A DNA stretch of 64,000 nucleotides from Endotrypanum monterogeii (GCA_000333855.2 CM007320.1:1380362-1444361), one strand, 5' to 3'; positions 22,744-34,270 are shown, counted from the first letter of the stretch. Numbers and translations are program-made. Notes: a model not told the origin generated them from the letters alone.

Positions 22744-24165
22744 TTAGAGTGGTATCTTGTCCGTCGCTGCCAACTGCACACCGCGCTGGAGTGCTGCCGC
22801 ACGCTCCTCAGCTAGCCTCATCACCAGCGGAAAACGCTTCAGGTGAAGTTTGATCTTCCGCGCAGTCGGCCAGTGACGCCATGTACAGTTATGTTTGTCG
22901 CCCTGGAAAATGATTTCCATCAAGTGGCAAGTGGCGCAGTATGGACACTCAGAGCTCGCGTGTTTCGCCGGCTCGGCGTAGCGCGCGTGATACTGAGAAA
23001 TGCACGGAATATGACCACGTACCCCCACCGTCGAATTCCGATGGAAAACCTGAGGAGTACCAGAAGAAACCCGTGTGACCCTTCGAGCGCATGGTTCGAC
23101 GTCGACAAGGGGATGTGATGGCGGTGCTGCCGTTACCACCGGCGCGTGACGAGTTGGCAAATCTCGTCGCGTTGGTGCACTCAGTGCAGGTGCTGAAGTG
23201 CCAGTTTCGTTGAGCAGCTCGCCGATCCGAATTTCGGCATCGTCATTGATTCGCTCCTCCTCAACGAGTCGCGGCAACATTTCTTTCTTCAGTACAATCT
23301 GGGCAGGGGAAGTCGCCTCCCCGGGCACGTGCAGTTGTCCCACGGGCTCTGGGTACAGCAGTGCCAGCTCACGGCAGAGCGAGAATTGAAACGGCACGGC
23401 TGCACTCACGCGGCCAACGAATGTGTCGAGCCGTGACAACGAAGCTGGGTCTATGGAAGAGAAGGAAGCTGTGGGCGAGGGAAGTTCGTGGACAGCAGCG
23501 CGCAACGTCTCCGCAGCGCTACTTTCCAAGGAGTCGCACAGCCTCAGTACCCCATCCACTGCGACCTGCCGCATCTCGGGTGTGAGGCGGATCCATCGGT
23601 GAGCAATAATACGCCAAGAAAGCAAGTCCATGAGCATCTGAAGAGATGGAAAGCATCCGTGATGAAGACGAATAATACCTCGCTCTTCCAGTGTGCGCAA
23701 GTTAGGACGGAGGCGAGCTGCCAGATGCTCCAGTCGTGTGTCTTTTGGTGTCCAAAGTGTCAAGCGAATCGCTGCTTCCGCGAGGCCAAGGAATACAGGC
23801 ATCTCCGCCGAAGTCTGTGGCATAGGAAAGGATTCCTGAGAAGCACGGCGGAGGGATACCGGCACATTATCAGATTCCGTCTGCCTCTTCAGGGACACGA
23901 GAAGCTGCTGCGCCAGCATGTCGGCAAGCCCGCTGCAACAGTCACCCGTGACAACCTCCTCCTTCACCCTCTTGAGTGGCGGGCGTTGTTCCGTTGGTGT
24001 GACAGAAACTGTTGACTGACGCTTCGTATACTTCTCTCTCGCAGCCGCTAACCATTGATGATACAAGAAGCGGTGTGATGACTCGGAAGGTACGAACAGA
24101 CCGCTACTCCGCTGCTGGATGGCGCACCTTGTACAGAACGAATCGAATGACTCTTCGTCGCACAT
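22744..24165 (-). CDS. Hypothetical protein with Cys/His C-terminal cluster
   Basis: 473 residues starting MCDEESFDSF at the ATG at 24165; the frame upstream reads through a (TA)n repeat (about 24176-24201) as Tyr-Ile repeats and is discarded. The protein is mostly helical. Residues about 130-260 are Leu-rich and well ordered. Residues about 340-420 are Ala/Pro/Thr/Arg-rich. Near the C terminus is a cluster SECPYCATCHLMEIIFQ then DKHNC and WRHW, which could bind zinc. The end is basic and helical (ARKIKLHLKRF). I do not recognise the family. A nucleic-acid or RNA-granule role would fit a basic Cys/His tail but is only a guess. Confidence 0.85.
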   Translation of the reverse strand: MCDEESFDSFCTRCAIQQRSSGLFVPSESSHRFLYHQWLAAAREKYTKRQSTVSVTPTEQRPPLKRVKEEVVTGDCCSGLADMLAQQLLVSLKRQTESDNVPVSLRRASQESFPMPQTSAEMPVFLGLAEAAIRLTLWTPKDTRLEHLAARLRPNLRTLEERGIIRLHHGCFPSLQMLMDLLSWRIIAHRWIRLTPEMRQVAVDGVLRLCDSLESSAAETLRAAVHELPSPTASFSSIDPASLSRLDTFVGRVSAAVPFQFSLCRELALLYPEPVGQLHVPGEATSPAQIVLKKEMLPRLVEEERINDDAEIRIGELLNETGTSAPALSAPTRRDLPTRHAPVVTAAPPSHPLVDVEPCARRVTRVSSGTPQVFHRNSTVGVRGHIPCISQYHARYAEPAKHASSECPYCATCHLMEIIFQGDKHNCTWRHWPTARKIKLHLKRFPLVMRLAEERAAALQRGVQLAATDKIPL

Positions 24166-24171
24166 ATTGAG

Positions 24172-24212
<41 letters not shown>

Positions 24213-26763
24213 ATGTGTGTAAGGAGGGGGGGAAGAGGATCGCACAAAAACCCACCCACCCGTTCCTCCCTTTCGAAGACAAGAGACCGAGACAACGGCG
24301 GAAAAAAAAATCAGCGGAAAGAGGGGAAAAGAGCTGAGCCGCTGTCTCTATTCAACATCACGCGTGGGAAGACCGCACGGGATAAGAAAGCGTCCCAAAA
24401 AGAAAATGTGAGTGCATTATAATGAAAAAAAAAGGGGGGGGGCAATCGGGGAGAGGGAAACAGGAAGGATGTGGGAGCGCGGTCCTGATAGAAGCTCCCG
24501 TTGTTTGCCACACCTGCATAGAAAAGGCCTCCCACTCTCTAACGGGATACCGGCGTCCAGACGATCACAGAAGGTAGTGCAGCGAGATGAAAATCATGTG
24601 TACGCGGCGCCTACAGCGTACATGGCATTGGGCCTCCAATGAAAGTACCAGTGAAGAAATCCACCGAGGTGCTCCATTTGCGCATCGAGCGACGTATAAA
24701 TATTTGTCACAGCTGCCCGCACCACTCTGGCGCACGACGGACCATATGTTTCCCAGACGAGACAGTCCCGAAACAGTCTTGCGCGTCCCTAAAAGTTTTG
24801 CCTCGAAGGCGAATAGAATATCACTGATGTCTCTTTCGTACGAAATAATTGTAGCAGGAAAAATAAAAAGGAGAGACACAGATCAATAGATAGCTAGAGA
24901 AATGAAGGGGTGAAGAGGAAGGGGAAGAAAATAAACAACGAGATCCAGAGAGGGGAAGGGGGGGATAAAAACGGAAAGCAGAAAGGGCAAAAAAAAAAAG
25001 AAAGCGAGCGAATCGTACTACCCGTCCCTTCGAACTCACATACAGTAAATGAGCATATATATATATATGTATATATAATCTACTGGGACACTCGAAACAG
25101 ATGATCATGGCAAACAGCTCAGAAACGCAAGCACATCATGATGCGGTCCGCATGTGGTACTCCCATCGAACAAAACAAAAAGTGCACGAAGCGGGAAGCA
25201 GTGAAAAAATTCAGCAGAGCGCAACACCTGATAGACGGTGCTTGACGAAGAAGTGGTCATCCGGGACAACAAGCACAAGTTCATACAAAACAGATAGTTG
25301 CGGTCAAGAACACACAGGGCAGCCCCCGTTGTCCCAAACTTAGCGGTTCTGTGCGCCAACGACAACGAGTCTGCTACTCGCGTTCCTATCTCTGCTCTCG
25401 TGAGCCGTTGGCAAACGTAACTGCATGATACTCAGAGGCAAACTATTTTCATATGTCACACAAGCCACACTCAGTGTTGTGTGTCGTACAAAGCCCTCAA
25501 AAAGAAGAAACGGTACCACACGCTACACGCCTGTGCTGAAAGCATGCGGAGACCTCATCTTTTCTCGACGGAGACCTGCGGCGATGGCGATCTTCAGCTC
25601 CCTTTGCCCAATACAAGTAAGTGCTTCTCTTCAGTCAACACAAAATGTCAATGAATCCTCACGCACCCTCGACGTAGCGCGCGCATGTACACGCACAGAC
25701 ACACACAAAAAAAAAATCCTTTGTGGTGGGAAAGCAGGAGCACCAACAACAATAACAAATATATATATATATATATATATATTAAGCCACAAATTCGCTA
25801 AGACTCAAAGAAAATATTCTACCCTGAAACGAGATGAATCTCTGTAAATGATTACACGTTTTACCGATGCATTACCGTGTACGCGTCTGTGTGTGTACGT
25901 GTGTGTTGGGGGAGAGAAGGGGGTGAAGGAAGGGGGAGGTGCCCATGCTTGAAAAATAAGGGAGTGCATCAAAATGCGTTGGTGGCACATAACCCTGTAA
26001 CAACGGCAGCCTCGCATTAGATTTTCCTCACCACAACGACTCCCGAAAAAAAGAAAATAACAGGAAATGCAATGAAATGCTGGTGTTTACATTCTGAGAT
26101 AGTCAGAGCCTTCCCATGCCCTGTTTATCGGCTGCAGAGACGTAAAAGTTAGGCGAGAAAGAAAGGGTAGAGGGGGAGGGGGGGGTCGACAAAATCAAGT
26201 GAGTCTAACAGCACACACACACACGTATATATATATATATATATATATATATCAACATAGGAACTGTTATGTATTACAGAAGAGGAGAAAGAGAAAAAAA
26301 AATGCATGGAAGAGAAAGGAGAAAAGGGGTTGGGTCAGCCAGAGCGATATGAGAGCTAGATCCGAGAAAAGAGCAGTAATAAAAATACACCGTATAGTGA
26401 GAGCTGTCAATGCACTGGTAAGACTATCCATTGGAGCACGGGTGTGTGGCAATGCCAATCTTCAGAATTCCACGTTGTCACACGTTCACTTGGCACTCTC
26501 CACCAGTTAGAGAGCGTTCATGCGTATGTGTACGTGTGACTAAAATGTATCATCTTGTCCCCCCCCCACCCCTAACACACACACACACACACACGCACAC
26601 ACACGAGTGCGCCAGTCCTCAGTGGTCCCATACAACTTTCTCTTTTCCCCTCCCTCTTTTCGTGAGTCAGTAGTCGATTGCTACTCCTCTCTCTATTTCT
26701 CAACTCTCAGTAGACATCAGATGCAATGCGAACACAAAGAAAAATATATATGTGCGATGAGAA
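24166..26763. other. 2.6-kb intergenic region
   Basis: No gene supported. It contains (TA)n about 24176-24201, A9/G9 run about 24425-24442, (TA)n near 25056-25076, (TA)n about 25759-25782, a (CA)n-(TA)n block about 26212-26253, C9 about 26561-26568 and (CA)n about 26575-26604. The plus strand is purine-rich to about 25 kb. It is presumably the 3' UTR of the F-box-like gene plus spacer. Confidence 0.6.
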
Positions 26764-28395
26764 TCATGACACCGTTCCCCAAAGCAGAGATTGCAAGTGC
26801 AACCACCAACCATTGTAGCAGAGCACTGATACCGTCCACAGCAGCGAGGCAGACACGATACCAAACGCAGTGCAAGAAAGCACCTCCACACCTGTAAAAG
26901 ACGGCGGCATCATCAAGAAGCGACCTGTGGCAGGAAAGACAATGTCGCCGCCCACGGCAGAGGTAACCTTGAGAACTGTCATGAACGGATCCGGCGGGGC
27001 CGTGGGCGAAAGCTCGGGGGGCCGAAGACCAAACATATAGACACAGCCGAGTCCGCCCTCTACCGTCTCCATAAGCGGTCGAAGATTATCACCGCAATCG
27101 CCGTATGACAAACTTGCTGTGACAAGAGATACCTGCTGACGCCTCAAAACATAGCACGAAGGGTGCCCAATCAAGATCCATCTTGTCAGTGAAAGATCAG
27201 AAGAAAGCAGGAGCACCCTATCCAAACCTTGATGCTGCATGTAGACGAGATAGGTGGCCTGGCAAACAGCGATGCGAACACTTTTAAACGCCACACGATT
27301 GGGTATAATGGCAGCGAGATCGATGAACCGCTCCTCAGTGTCCTGTCGTTTTGGCTGGTAATTCACCGTATGCAAGCGCACCTCCCGGCAGTTCATCACA
27401 GCGTATTCGTCATGATCCTCGCATGGGGTGCTGTAGACGTCACCGCAGCTGCTATGCACCAGATCCAAGCACCAGGACGAAATCCAGAAGAGTTCTTCCG
27501 CGACCACCTTGCCCAATGCGCTCGTCTTGAGCAGGAATACACCGTCCTCATTCGCATACAGCGCAGAAGCACCCCCCATCCAAAACGCACGCCACGCAGC
27601 ACTGCTAGCGCCTAGGTAAAATCTCAGCGGTGGCGACAAGTGAGACGCATCCACGAGCACGGTATCACGGCTCCTAATTCCGGTCACAAAGTTTTGGAAG
27701 GGATCCGGCAGCGGTACTATCCGCGCCCGCAGGTGTGTAGCCAAGAGAGCGGACTGTTGCAAGTCCGATGCTTCGCTGTAGGCGCTGCTATGTCGTTTGG
27801 GATCAAGCCGGCTCATCTCCCACCAAAACGAAACGTGTACGTTAGCGGTACAGAAAAAAGCGTGGTGGTCGTAATCGAGTAGAAAGCGATCGCCATTTGG
27901 GGACGCGTAAAAGCCGTCTGTTCCGACAGGTAGTTCGATCATTACTTCGGTGAGAGCGTCGAAAACATGCAGCTCGCCCTCGCGCGTTGTACAGAGGAGG
28001 TAGCGATTCCCACTGAAGCGTACAAGTGAAGATGGGAAAGCAAAACAAGCAGGAAGCTCCTTCTGATGATCCACCAAGCACCCATTGTCGCCCACCAGCC
28101 TGGTATACAAGTAGCACTCTACCTCATCGATACTAGATGTGTCTGTGCCACTACGCACAAGGACCAGAAGCCGCTGTTCTTTCTCCAGGTAACCGAGAGC
28201 TAAGATTTGACTGGGCGGAGCAAGCTCAACGTGGTCTTCTTTGAGGCATGGCCACACCAAATACTGCTTTTCCTCATATGATATGAACGAATCGGTGACG
28301 ATCTTCCGGCAAAGAGGTGAGACTCCGCTCAATATCACGAGTTCCTTCTTCGTCAAGTAGGACGCAATAAGAGTCAGCGTATCGGCGCATTCCAT
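26764..28395 (-). CDS. F-box-like protein with C-terminal membrane segment
   Basis: 543 residues, ATG at 28395. The first about 45 residues (LTLIASYLTKKELVILSGVS) have the leucine-rich three-helix pattern of an F-box, the Skp1-binding module of SCF ubiquitin ligases. Residues about 60-490 are rich in short beta strands with repeated aromatic and Asp/Gly turns (SGNRYLLCTTREGELHVFDAL, then SPNGDRFLLDY), consistent with a beta-propeller-like substrate domain. The last about 35 residues (GIVSASLLWTVSVLCYNGWW) form a hydrophobic segment that could anchor the protein by its tail. This combination is unusual. The F-box call rests on pattern only. The ATG follows an A-rich stretch on the coding strand. 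Confidence 0.8.
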   Translation of the reverse strand: MECADTLTLIASYLTKKELVILSGVSPLCRKIVTDSFISYEEKQYLVWPCLKEDHVELAPPSQILALGYLEKEQRLLVLVRSGTDTSSIDEVECYLYTRLVGDNGCLVDHQKELPACFAFPSSLVRFSGNRYLLCTTREGELHVFDALTEVMIELPVGTDGFYASPNGDRFLLDYDHHAFFCTANVHVSFWWEMSRLDPKRHSSAYSEASDLQQSALLATHLRARIVPLPDPFQNFVTGIRSRDTVLVDASHLSPPLRFYLGASSAAWRAFWMGGASALYANEDGVFLLKTSALGKVVAEELFWISSWCLDLVHSSCGDVYSTPCEDHDEYAVMNCREVRLHTVNYQPKRQDTEERFIDLAAIIPNRVAFKSVRIAVCQATYLVYMQHQGLDRVLLLSSDLSLTRWILIGHPSCYVLRRQQVSLVTASLSYGDCGDNLRPLMETVEGGLGCVYMFGLRPPELSPTAPPDPFMTVLKVTSAVGGDIVFPATGRFLMMPPSFTGVEVLSCTAFGIVSASLLWTVSVLCYNGWWLHLQSLLWGTVS

Positions 28396-30505
28396 TATTT
28401 TTTTTTATCTCTACGAGTTCCCCAAGCAGTGAAAGGTGTGGGAGGGGGAGGGGGGTATACGGGGTGAGGGGGGGGGAGTAACGACGACACAGCCGAAGGA
28501 AACTGTGGAGAGAAAAATGCTGTGATACCCAAAAAGCTTACCAAATTCTCGATAATCTGTGAAGAACCAGACACTGCAAACGTCACTGAGAAAAAAAAAA
28601 GCAATAAGAAAGACGGTGTATCTCGCCTGCTCACCAGTGAAATAAAAACAGCGTCGCCACTGGGAAGCGAGACAGAGCTAGAGAGTTTATCACAACACTG
28701 TACACTCCAGTATTAAACGGGAAAAAAAAATGTGCTGGGAATTCAGTCAAGGGGGAGAGGGGATGTACCAGAAAGGAAAACAAAGGGGGGGGAGCGGATG
28801 GGAAATAAAATGAAGAGGTGGAAAGAAAGGAATGTGAAGATGCAAGACATAGTATAGGAGAGGGAATAAGAAACAGATGCCCCCCTTAATATGACACCAG
28901 GGTACTCACGCCTAGTGGAAGCCGAGAAGAAACAAAGCTGTGGGACAGAGGGCTAAGAGCGCTGCTGTATTCCAGGCTAGGCATGCACCTGGTGAAAGAG
29001 AATCGGAACCGAAACAATGCGGAATGGGGAATGGTGTCGAGTACAGCCACTCCCCTCCAGCCCCCCTTTCTTGAGTTGAGCTCAAAGAGCATCCCGCCAC
29101 CGAGGAAAAAAGGGGGAAAACGACACTTTTGCCCCACACAGATGATGCCAGACCTGCAAGCGAAAGTGATGGATAGTACGATTCAAAATGAATTTCATCT
29201 GTGCATTTCAGATCAATGATAGGTATGTCATATCTTTTTTTTTTTAGTTTCTTTCTTCCGCCCCCTCTTCCTCCAGCTACAATGCCGCTTTCTCACAACA
29301 TCGCACACAATCAAGCAAACACATATTATGTATGTTTGTAAGAATTTGTGTTGGAGTGTGTGTAGAGGGGGGAGAGGGGTCATTGCTCCCGACGCAAGAA
29401 ACACATACACAGTAAAGCATAAGAAACAAACAACAAAAAAAAGCAAGAAGAATTCACTATGTGCATCTCAATTTTTGGCACATGATGAAAGCAGATGAAC
29501 GAATCAGGGGCGCCCTTCTTTTGTCTTATTTCGTCGTTGCCAGAAGGAGTGAAATATTTTTTGTTGTTCATTGGGTAAGAGGGGGGTTGGTTCGTCTTCT
29601 CATGGTTTGCCTTCTTCAAGCAAAGAGAAGGAGAAAGAGAGGGAGAAAGAGGGAAAGGATGCCGAACACTGTGAATGGATGTCAGAAATTGAATGTGAAA
29701 TAGCATGGGCCCCTGCATTTGCCCCCGCATCTCTCTCCCTCTCTTCTTCACATCTGAGTGGTTGATGATGATAAGAGAAAAAGGGGTAAAAAGAAAAAAA
29801 TTACAAAAAAAAAAAAGAGGAAAAAAGAGGGAAAGGGAGGTTAGAAAACAAGCAGCGCGCAGCTAACAATACATCAAAGTAAAAAAAAAAAAAAAGGGAT
29901 CCGTGGAAGACAGAGGTGGAAAGGAAACGCCAGATAGATGAGTGGTTATACTAAACAAGCCGCGTGAGAAGAGTCAAAAAAAAAAAAAGAGGAAATCCTT
30001 CTCTGCCAAACATACTCCAGACCACACAACGCAGATAATTCCACGAAGAAAAAGGGGGTACACGATCGAAGGTTTTAGACGATGTATAGTACATATATAT
30101 ATATATATATANNNNNNNNNNNNNNNNNNNNNNNNNNNNNNNNNNNNNNNNNNNNNNNNNNNNNNNNNNNNNNNNNNNNNNNNNNNNNNNNNNNNNNNNN
30201 NNNNNNNNNNNNNNNNNNNNNNNNNNNNNNNNNNNNNNNNNNNNNNNNNNNNNNNNNNNNNNNNNNNNNNNNNNNNNNNNNNNNNNNNNNNNNNNNNNNN
30301 NNNNNNNNNNNNNNNNNNNNNNNNNNNNNNNNNNNNNNNNNNNNNNNNNNNNNNNTATATATATATATATGTACTATACAAGAAAAAAAACATCGTCAGA
30401 TAAATATACAAAAGCGTGACCACACACTCACAACATCTCCACATCCACCTCATTCCTTCTGATACCCTTTGGGGGTACGAGGATCCATTTTGTTACGTTT
30501 TTTTT
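28396..30505. other. 2.1-kb intergenic region with assembly gap
   Basis: No gene supported. Purine-rich on plus, many A runs (28731, 29806, 29880). It encloses the N run at 30112-30355. Presumed 3' UTR of the EF-hand gene and 5' region of the F-box-like gene. Confidence 0.6.
30112..30355. other. Assembly gap (244 N) inside a (TA)n repeat
   Basis: 244 undetermined bases bounded on both sides by (TA)n (about 30092-30111 and 30356-30370). Most likely an unresolved long TA microsatellite; the true length is unknown. Confidence 0.98.
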
Positions 30506-30817
30506 TTACCACTGCGCAAGGCTCAGCACGAAGCAAGAGAACTCTTCATACGTCAGAGCGTCATCGTACGTCGACGCGTGCTTGCGCACGGTTTCATCGA
30601 TCTCCTTATCAGAGAGCTCGACGCCGTAATGCTCGAGGCCCATGTAGAACTTCTTCACAATCTCCACTGACACCACTCCAGTGTGGTCCACGTCCAGGGA
30701 TTCGAACAGGTCTTGGATGCGGTTATCCGTCACCGGAAGGCCACCGATGTTGTTCTCGATTTCATCGTACGCAAGGTGGCGGTTGTTGTTGTGGCCAGGA
30801 ATGAGACTCTGCTGCAT
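30506..30817 (-). CDS. Small EF-hand protein, 103 aa
   Basis: ATG at 30817 (MQQSLIPGHNNN), TAA at 30506-30508. Two helix-loop-helix units are visible: one around residues 30-60 with the loop DVDHTGVVSVEI, which keeps Asp at 1 and 3 and Gly at 6 but lacks the acidic residue at 12, and one around 70-100 with the degenerate loop STYDDALTYEEF. Calcium binding is therefore doubtful; the domain may work as a constitutive protein-interaction module. No membrane segment. Codon use is G/C-rich and unlike the flanking noncoding DNA, which supports a real gene. Small calmodulin-like proteins of this kind often sit in the trypanosomatid flagellum, but nothing here proves it. Confidence 0.88.
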   Translation of the reverse strand: MQQSLIPGHNNNRHLAYDEIENNIGGLPVTDNRIQDLFESLDVDHTGVVSVEIVKKFYMGLEHYGVELSDKEIDETVRKHASTYDDALTYEEFSCFVLSLAQW

Positions 30818-33421
30818 GATTGCGAGTGATGAGGGTTGCTTTTTTTTTTTTGAGGGGTATAAAAAAGATCGGAGTACACGAGAGTTTCAACGGAAAGCTA
30901 AAGAGCGACAGCGGGGACGATTGAGAGAGGAAAGCGCAGGGTATGTTTCTGTCAAGGGAAAAAAATGTACAGTGTGGAGGTGAGAAAGAGGCAGAGAAGA
31001 GAAAGCGGAGGAGGCGGAGGCGCTTTAATATGAGATGAGTGTGCACGAGAGAGCGTGCAGTAGAAGGGTTCGAGAGCAATGCAAGTGGCAGGGGTAGGGG
31101 TAAGGACAGGTGATAAAAAGAGAGCTCAGTAGAACGCGAACCGGACGACTTGCACACCCCTTCAATCAGTTTCGCTGGTGCGGCAGTCAACTGTCATGAA
31201 ACGAAAATGAGGAAGTGAGCATTGCGCAGTCCTCGTCTCGTGGGATGTCATATGGAGACAATGTTTACAACAACCTGCTCACACCCAGCCGCCGCACCAG
31301 CGACGAAAAAAAAAAAGAGGAGAGTCCAGATAACTAGGTACCCTGGATACAAACATCGACTAAGGGCCTCTAGAAAACAAGCGCACTCTGTCCCTTTATA
31401 ACGTATTCTTTCCTCGCTTCACTGCAAATTCGTTAAAGTTATTGTTTCGTAAACGAAATACAGACGAGTATTCATGTAACGGACGCAACGTGCGAGAAAC
31501 CCCTTTCCTCTCGGAAAGCAGATTTACGAGTTTATCCGGTAATCGGTACGTGAGCGACGCCTGACAGAAGCTGAAATACAAAGAAGATGTGTGGGAGGCC
31601 TCCAAAAAAAAAAAATGATGGATGGACGAGAACATACAAAAAGAGACAAAATAAGAACGTGAAGGTACAAAAAAAATATGGGTGCATTAAAATTAAGGAA
31701 AAGGTTTTTGATTTTTTGTTTTGATCTGGGAGGAGAAAGAGGGGGGGGTTGTTCTGCGAATTGATTTTTAAAAGAATCTTCTTTCCATGTAAGAAAAAAA
31801 AATTGAAAAATTTCAATGTGCACAGTCATATCGATATTGAAGACAATGGGAAGAAAAGTTTGGAGAATCCGCTGAATTAGCGTGTGAAAAAACTATCTCA
31901 AAAAAAAAAAAAACCTCCGGATAGCAAGCATACATAAGTCGGGGGCGAACCAAATGTATAGCAAAAGGAGGAAACATAGCAGAGTGTAGCAGAGATGCGA
32001 GTACACGTGCGCCTCAGCCCACCAGCAAAACCAGCGCCGATTCATAAAAAATTTAAAAAAGATAAGCAACACAAACATAGAAAACATGTTTCGTAATGGG
32101 ATTATAAAGACGGCTATGTTGCTGGCACTTGTGTATACTTGCAGAACAATAATAAAAGAATCTCCCTGAACCTGCAAAAGTGCAGGAGGTCAGTGACAAG
32201 AATCGCCTGCCCACTCTGTACGCAAGCAACCCGTAGCCTTCATGAAGCTGAAAAAAAGTGAAAACAAGAGACTGCCTGCAATGGGACTCACTTCCGCTGC
32301 CACGCCGCAACAGGAAAAAGAGGAGCATAACATTCAGAACAAACGCCCCTTCCACACAAAAAAAAACAAAAACTGAAGAAAAAAAAATATATATATATAA
32401 TTTTTTTTTTTCAAACAAAGTGTCGCAGTAACGCGGAGACCAATTCGTCAAGCGGAACTAACAGTTTCGTCAAAGGAAACGAGAGAGTCACACCATCACC
32501 GGATGACAATAAGAAATATCCGCTAAGTGAATAACTGGATTGGGAAAAGAGGGCCATGCCCTAGCTCTTCTTTTTCCCGACGTTCATTGTGGCGTTGAGC
32601 GTGCGTCGGGTCCCATACACGCGGAGACCTGTTGCAGGCGCATTGCACAGCACACAACAGTTGCAGGCATGCGCCGCAGCGATGCGGACACCGTCTTCTC
32701 AGCACATTCTCTGCGCCTCATACTCGACCTATCCCTGTTCCACAGGTCGCCGTCCATGTGGCGTGTCTCTGATGGGTGGTGAGTCAGGCTGCCCCGCCAG
32801 TAGGCAGGCGCGGGCTGGGTGCAGTGCACTTGAGCCACGCTGAGCCCATGACTCATCCCCTGGGTGCTGCAGGCGTGCCCGCTGCCGCGTGCGGCTGTGA
32901 CCCTCGCTGCGCCGAGCGGTATATCTGTCCCAGTCGGTACCCGCAGTGGTCTGGCCTTGGCAGGAGAAGATGGGGGGCAGCGCTGCTGCATGATACGCTA
33001 GCTACTGTGGTCCTTTGGTCACTGCGCCCTCATTCTGAGGTCTGAAGCGTTGTCATAAATCGGGTGGAGAGCAAAGAGAAAAGACAACGAGCCGATTATC
33101 ACTTTTGAAAACCACAGAGTGAGCCTCACAGCGCCAGCTATGGAAACGGGGAAAAGGAGGACTGCAGAGCCGGCGAAACGTAGCGTAACAGCAAGAGAAC
33201 GCCGAGCAGACACTCGGGAAGAAGCCGTCACTCGCTTCGACCCCCACCGCCAAAACAACAAAAAGAGGAGAGCCGAAATGCACATATAAAGTGTGTTGGG
33301 CCAAGGAAAGTAAAGGGGAAGAGAGTGGCTTACGACAGCACAAGACTGCTTCTTCGAAGAGCACTTCGTGCGCCACAACGAAAAAAAAAACTCGAGTACA
33401 GCTTCATTAAATGTGGCGATG
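30818..33421. other. 2.6-kb intergenic region containing repeat copy A
   Basis: No gene. An A/T-run-rich stretch, a small (TA)n near 32387-32400, and the SIDER-like copy at 32572-33055. On the sense path this is the 3' region of the EGF-like membrane protein gene. Confidence 0.65.
32572..33055 (-). mobile_element. SIDER-like retroposon, copy A, full length
   Basis: A 484-bp element. In the orientation that ends with an A stretch (minus here) it starts TGACAACGCTTCAGACC and ends CGTCGGGAAAA. By eye it is identical to copy B at 34801-35284 and lies in opposite orientation to it. Short non-autonomous retroposons of about this size ending in poly(A) (SIDER1/SIDER2) are abundant in Leishmania 3' UTRs, which is the basis of the name; I could not compare it with a SIDER consensus. 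The copy is in sense with transcription, about 370 nt 3' of the membrane-protein stop codon. No target-site duplication is evident. It encodes no convincing protein. Confidence 0.8.
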
Positions 33422-34270
33422 TTAGCCGTGTGGTGGGGAAGAGTACAACGCCCTCCACGATGTCTCTGCCCTCGCTCTTGCAGCAAGGTTCGAAAAACTT
33501 TCGGAGGAGTCAACGCTGCCGACGGTTGCCGGCAGCTTGACATCACCGGAGTGGGATCCATGTAGCTGGGCGATTGGCTCATGTGAACACTGCGAGGCAA
33601 AAATGTTTTCCTGCACATTTCCACCGTTGTGATTGGCATCGCTTTGGCCCGCCTCGCGTCGCTGTTGCGGAGACGACTCACACCTGTTCGGCCCTAGGAA
33701 TCCCAATGGCTGCGATGTTTGAGAGTTCGACGTGGTAGGCACAGCACACGCGCTCATGAGTTGACTCATCATGAGTTGCTTGCGGAGCTGCATCTCCAGC
33801 TGTGCGGATCGCCATTGTTGGAGAGCAGCAGCATCTTGTATCTGTTGTAGCCGCAGTTGCTCTTGGAGTAACGCAGACTCTTGTACAGCTTCCGTTGCAG
33901 GACTGTTTACAGACCGCTTTTCTTTTGCACAACGAAACCTCTTCACCAAGCAGCAAACTACGAGAAGAACGCATGCCACAACCAACCCAGATACCAGACC
34001 AACAATGAGCAATATCTTCTTTGCATCCAACGCCTGGAACGTGAGAGATGTACCGTTGGGAAGCTCCGGTATTGAAGCACGACTGTTGCAATAGGTGAAA
34101 AGAACGCTAAAATAATCCTGGTGTATCAGGTCAGTGGACCAACCAGGGTCGCAGGTACAACTGAGCGTAGACTCGTTCCAGTGTCCATGATTGCAATTCA
34201 CAGAGAAGCGTCCAGAGTTCGCTGATTCCGACACGTCAACGGAGTGCGTAGGTATAAAGGGTCGCATCAT
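33422..34270 (-). CDS. Type I-like single-pass membrane protein with EGF-like ectodomain
   Basis: 282 residues from the first in-frame ATG at 34270. The ectodomain (about 1-85) has a Cys-rich EGF-like stretch (NCNHGHWNESTLSCTCDPGW) with N-glycosylation sites. One strong membrane helix follows (about 86-109, ILLIVGLVSGLVVACVLLVV, then CC), then a basic stop-transfer KRFRCAKEKR and a Gln/Leu-rich coiled-coil-like cytoplasmic part (about 130-185) ending in a Ser-rich tail. A signal peptide is expected but absent after this ATG; the in-frame codons just upstream encode RLGSCLLFALTAPSS, which looks like one but has no ATG, only GTG. The start is therefore uncertain. Identical inverted repeats A and B flank the gene. 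Confidence 0.82.
   Translation of the reverse strand: MMRPFIPTHSVDVSESANSGRFSVNCNHGHWNESTLSCTCDPGWSTDLIHQDYFSVLFTYCNSRASIPELPNGTSLTFQALDAKKILLIVGLVSGLVVACVLLVVCCLVKRFRCAKEKRSVNSPATEAVQESALLQEQLRLQQIQDAAALQQWRSAQLEMQLRKQLMMSQLMSACAVPTTSNSQTSQPLGFLGPNRCESSPQQRREAGQSDANHNGGNVQENIFASQCSHEPIAQLHGSHSGDVKLPATVGSVDSSESFSNLAARARAETSWRALYSSPPHG

Noticed and set aside
24166..24282. N-terminal extension of the 473-residue protein
   Set aside because: Translates a (TA)n microsatellite as Tyr-Ile repeats; the ATG at 24165 is preferred.
30082..30462. Open frames running across the N gaps (also around 44032-44799)
   Set aside because: They consist of translated TA repeat and unknown bases.
33019..33681. 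Open frame of 220 codons on minus overlapping the membrane-protein gene end
   Set aside because: Shadow frame that joins repeat, intergenic DNA and the 3' end of a better-supported gene.
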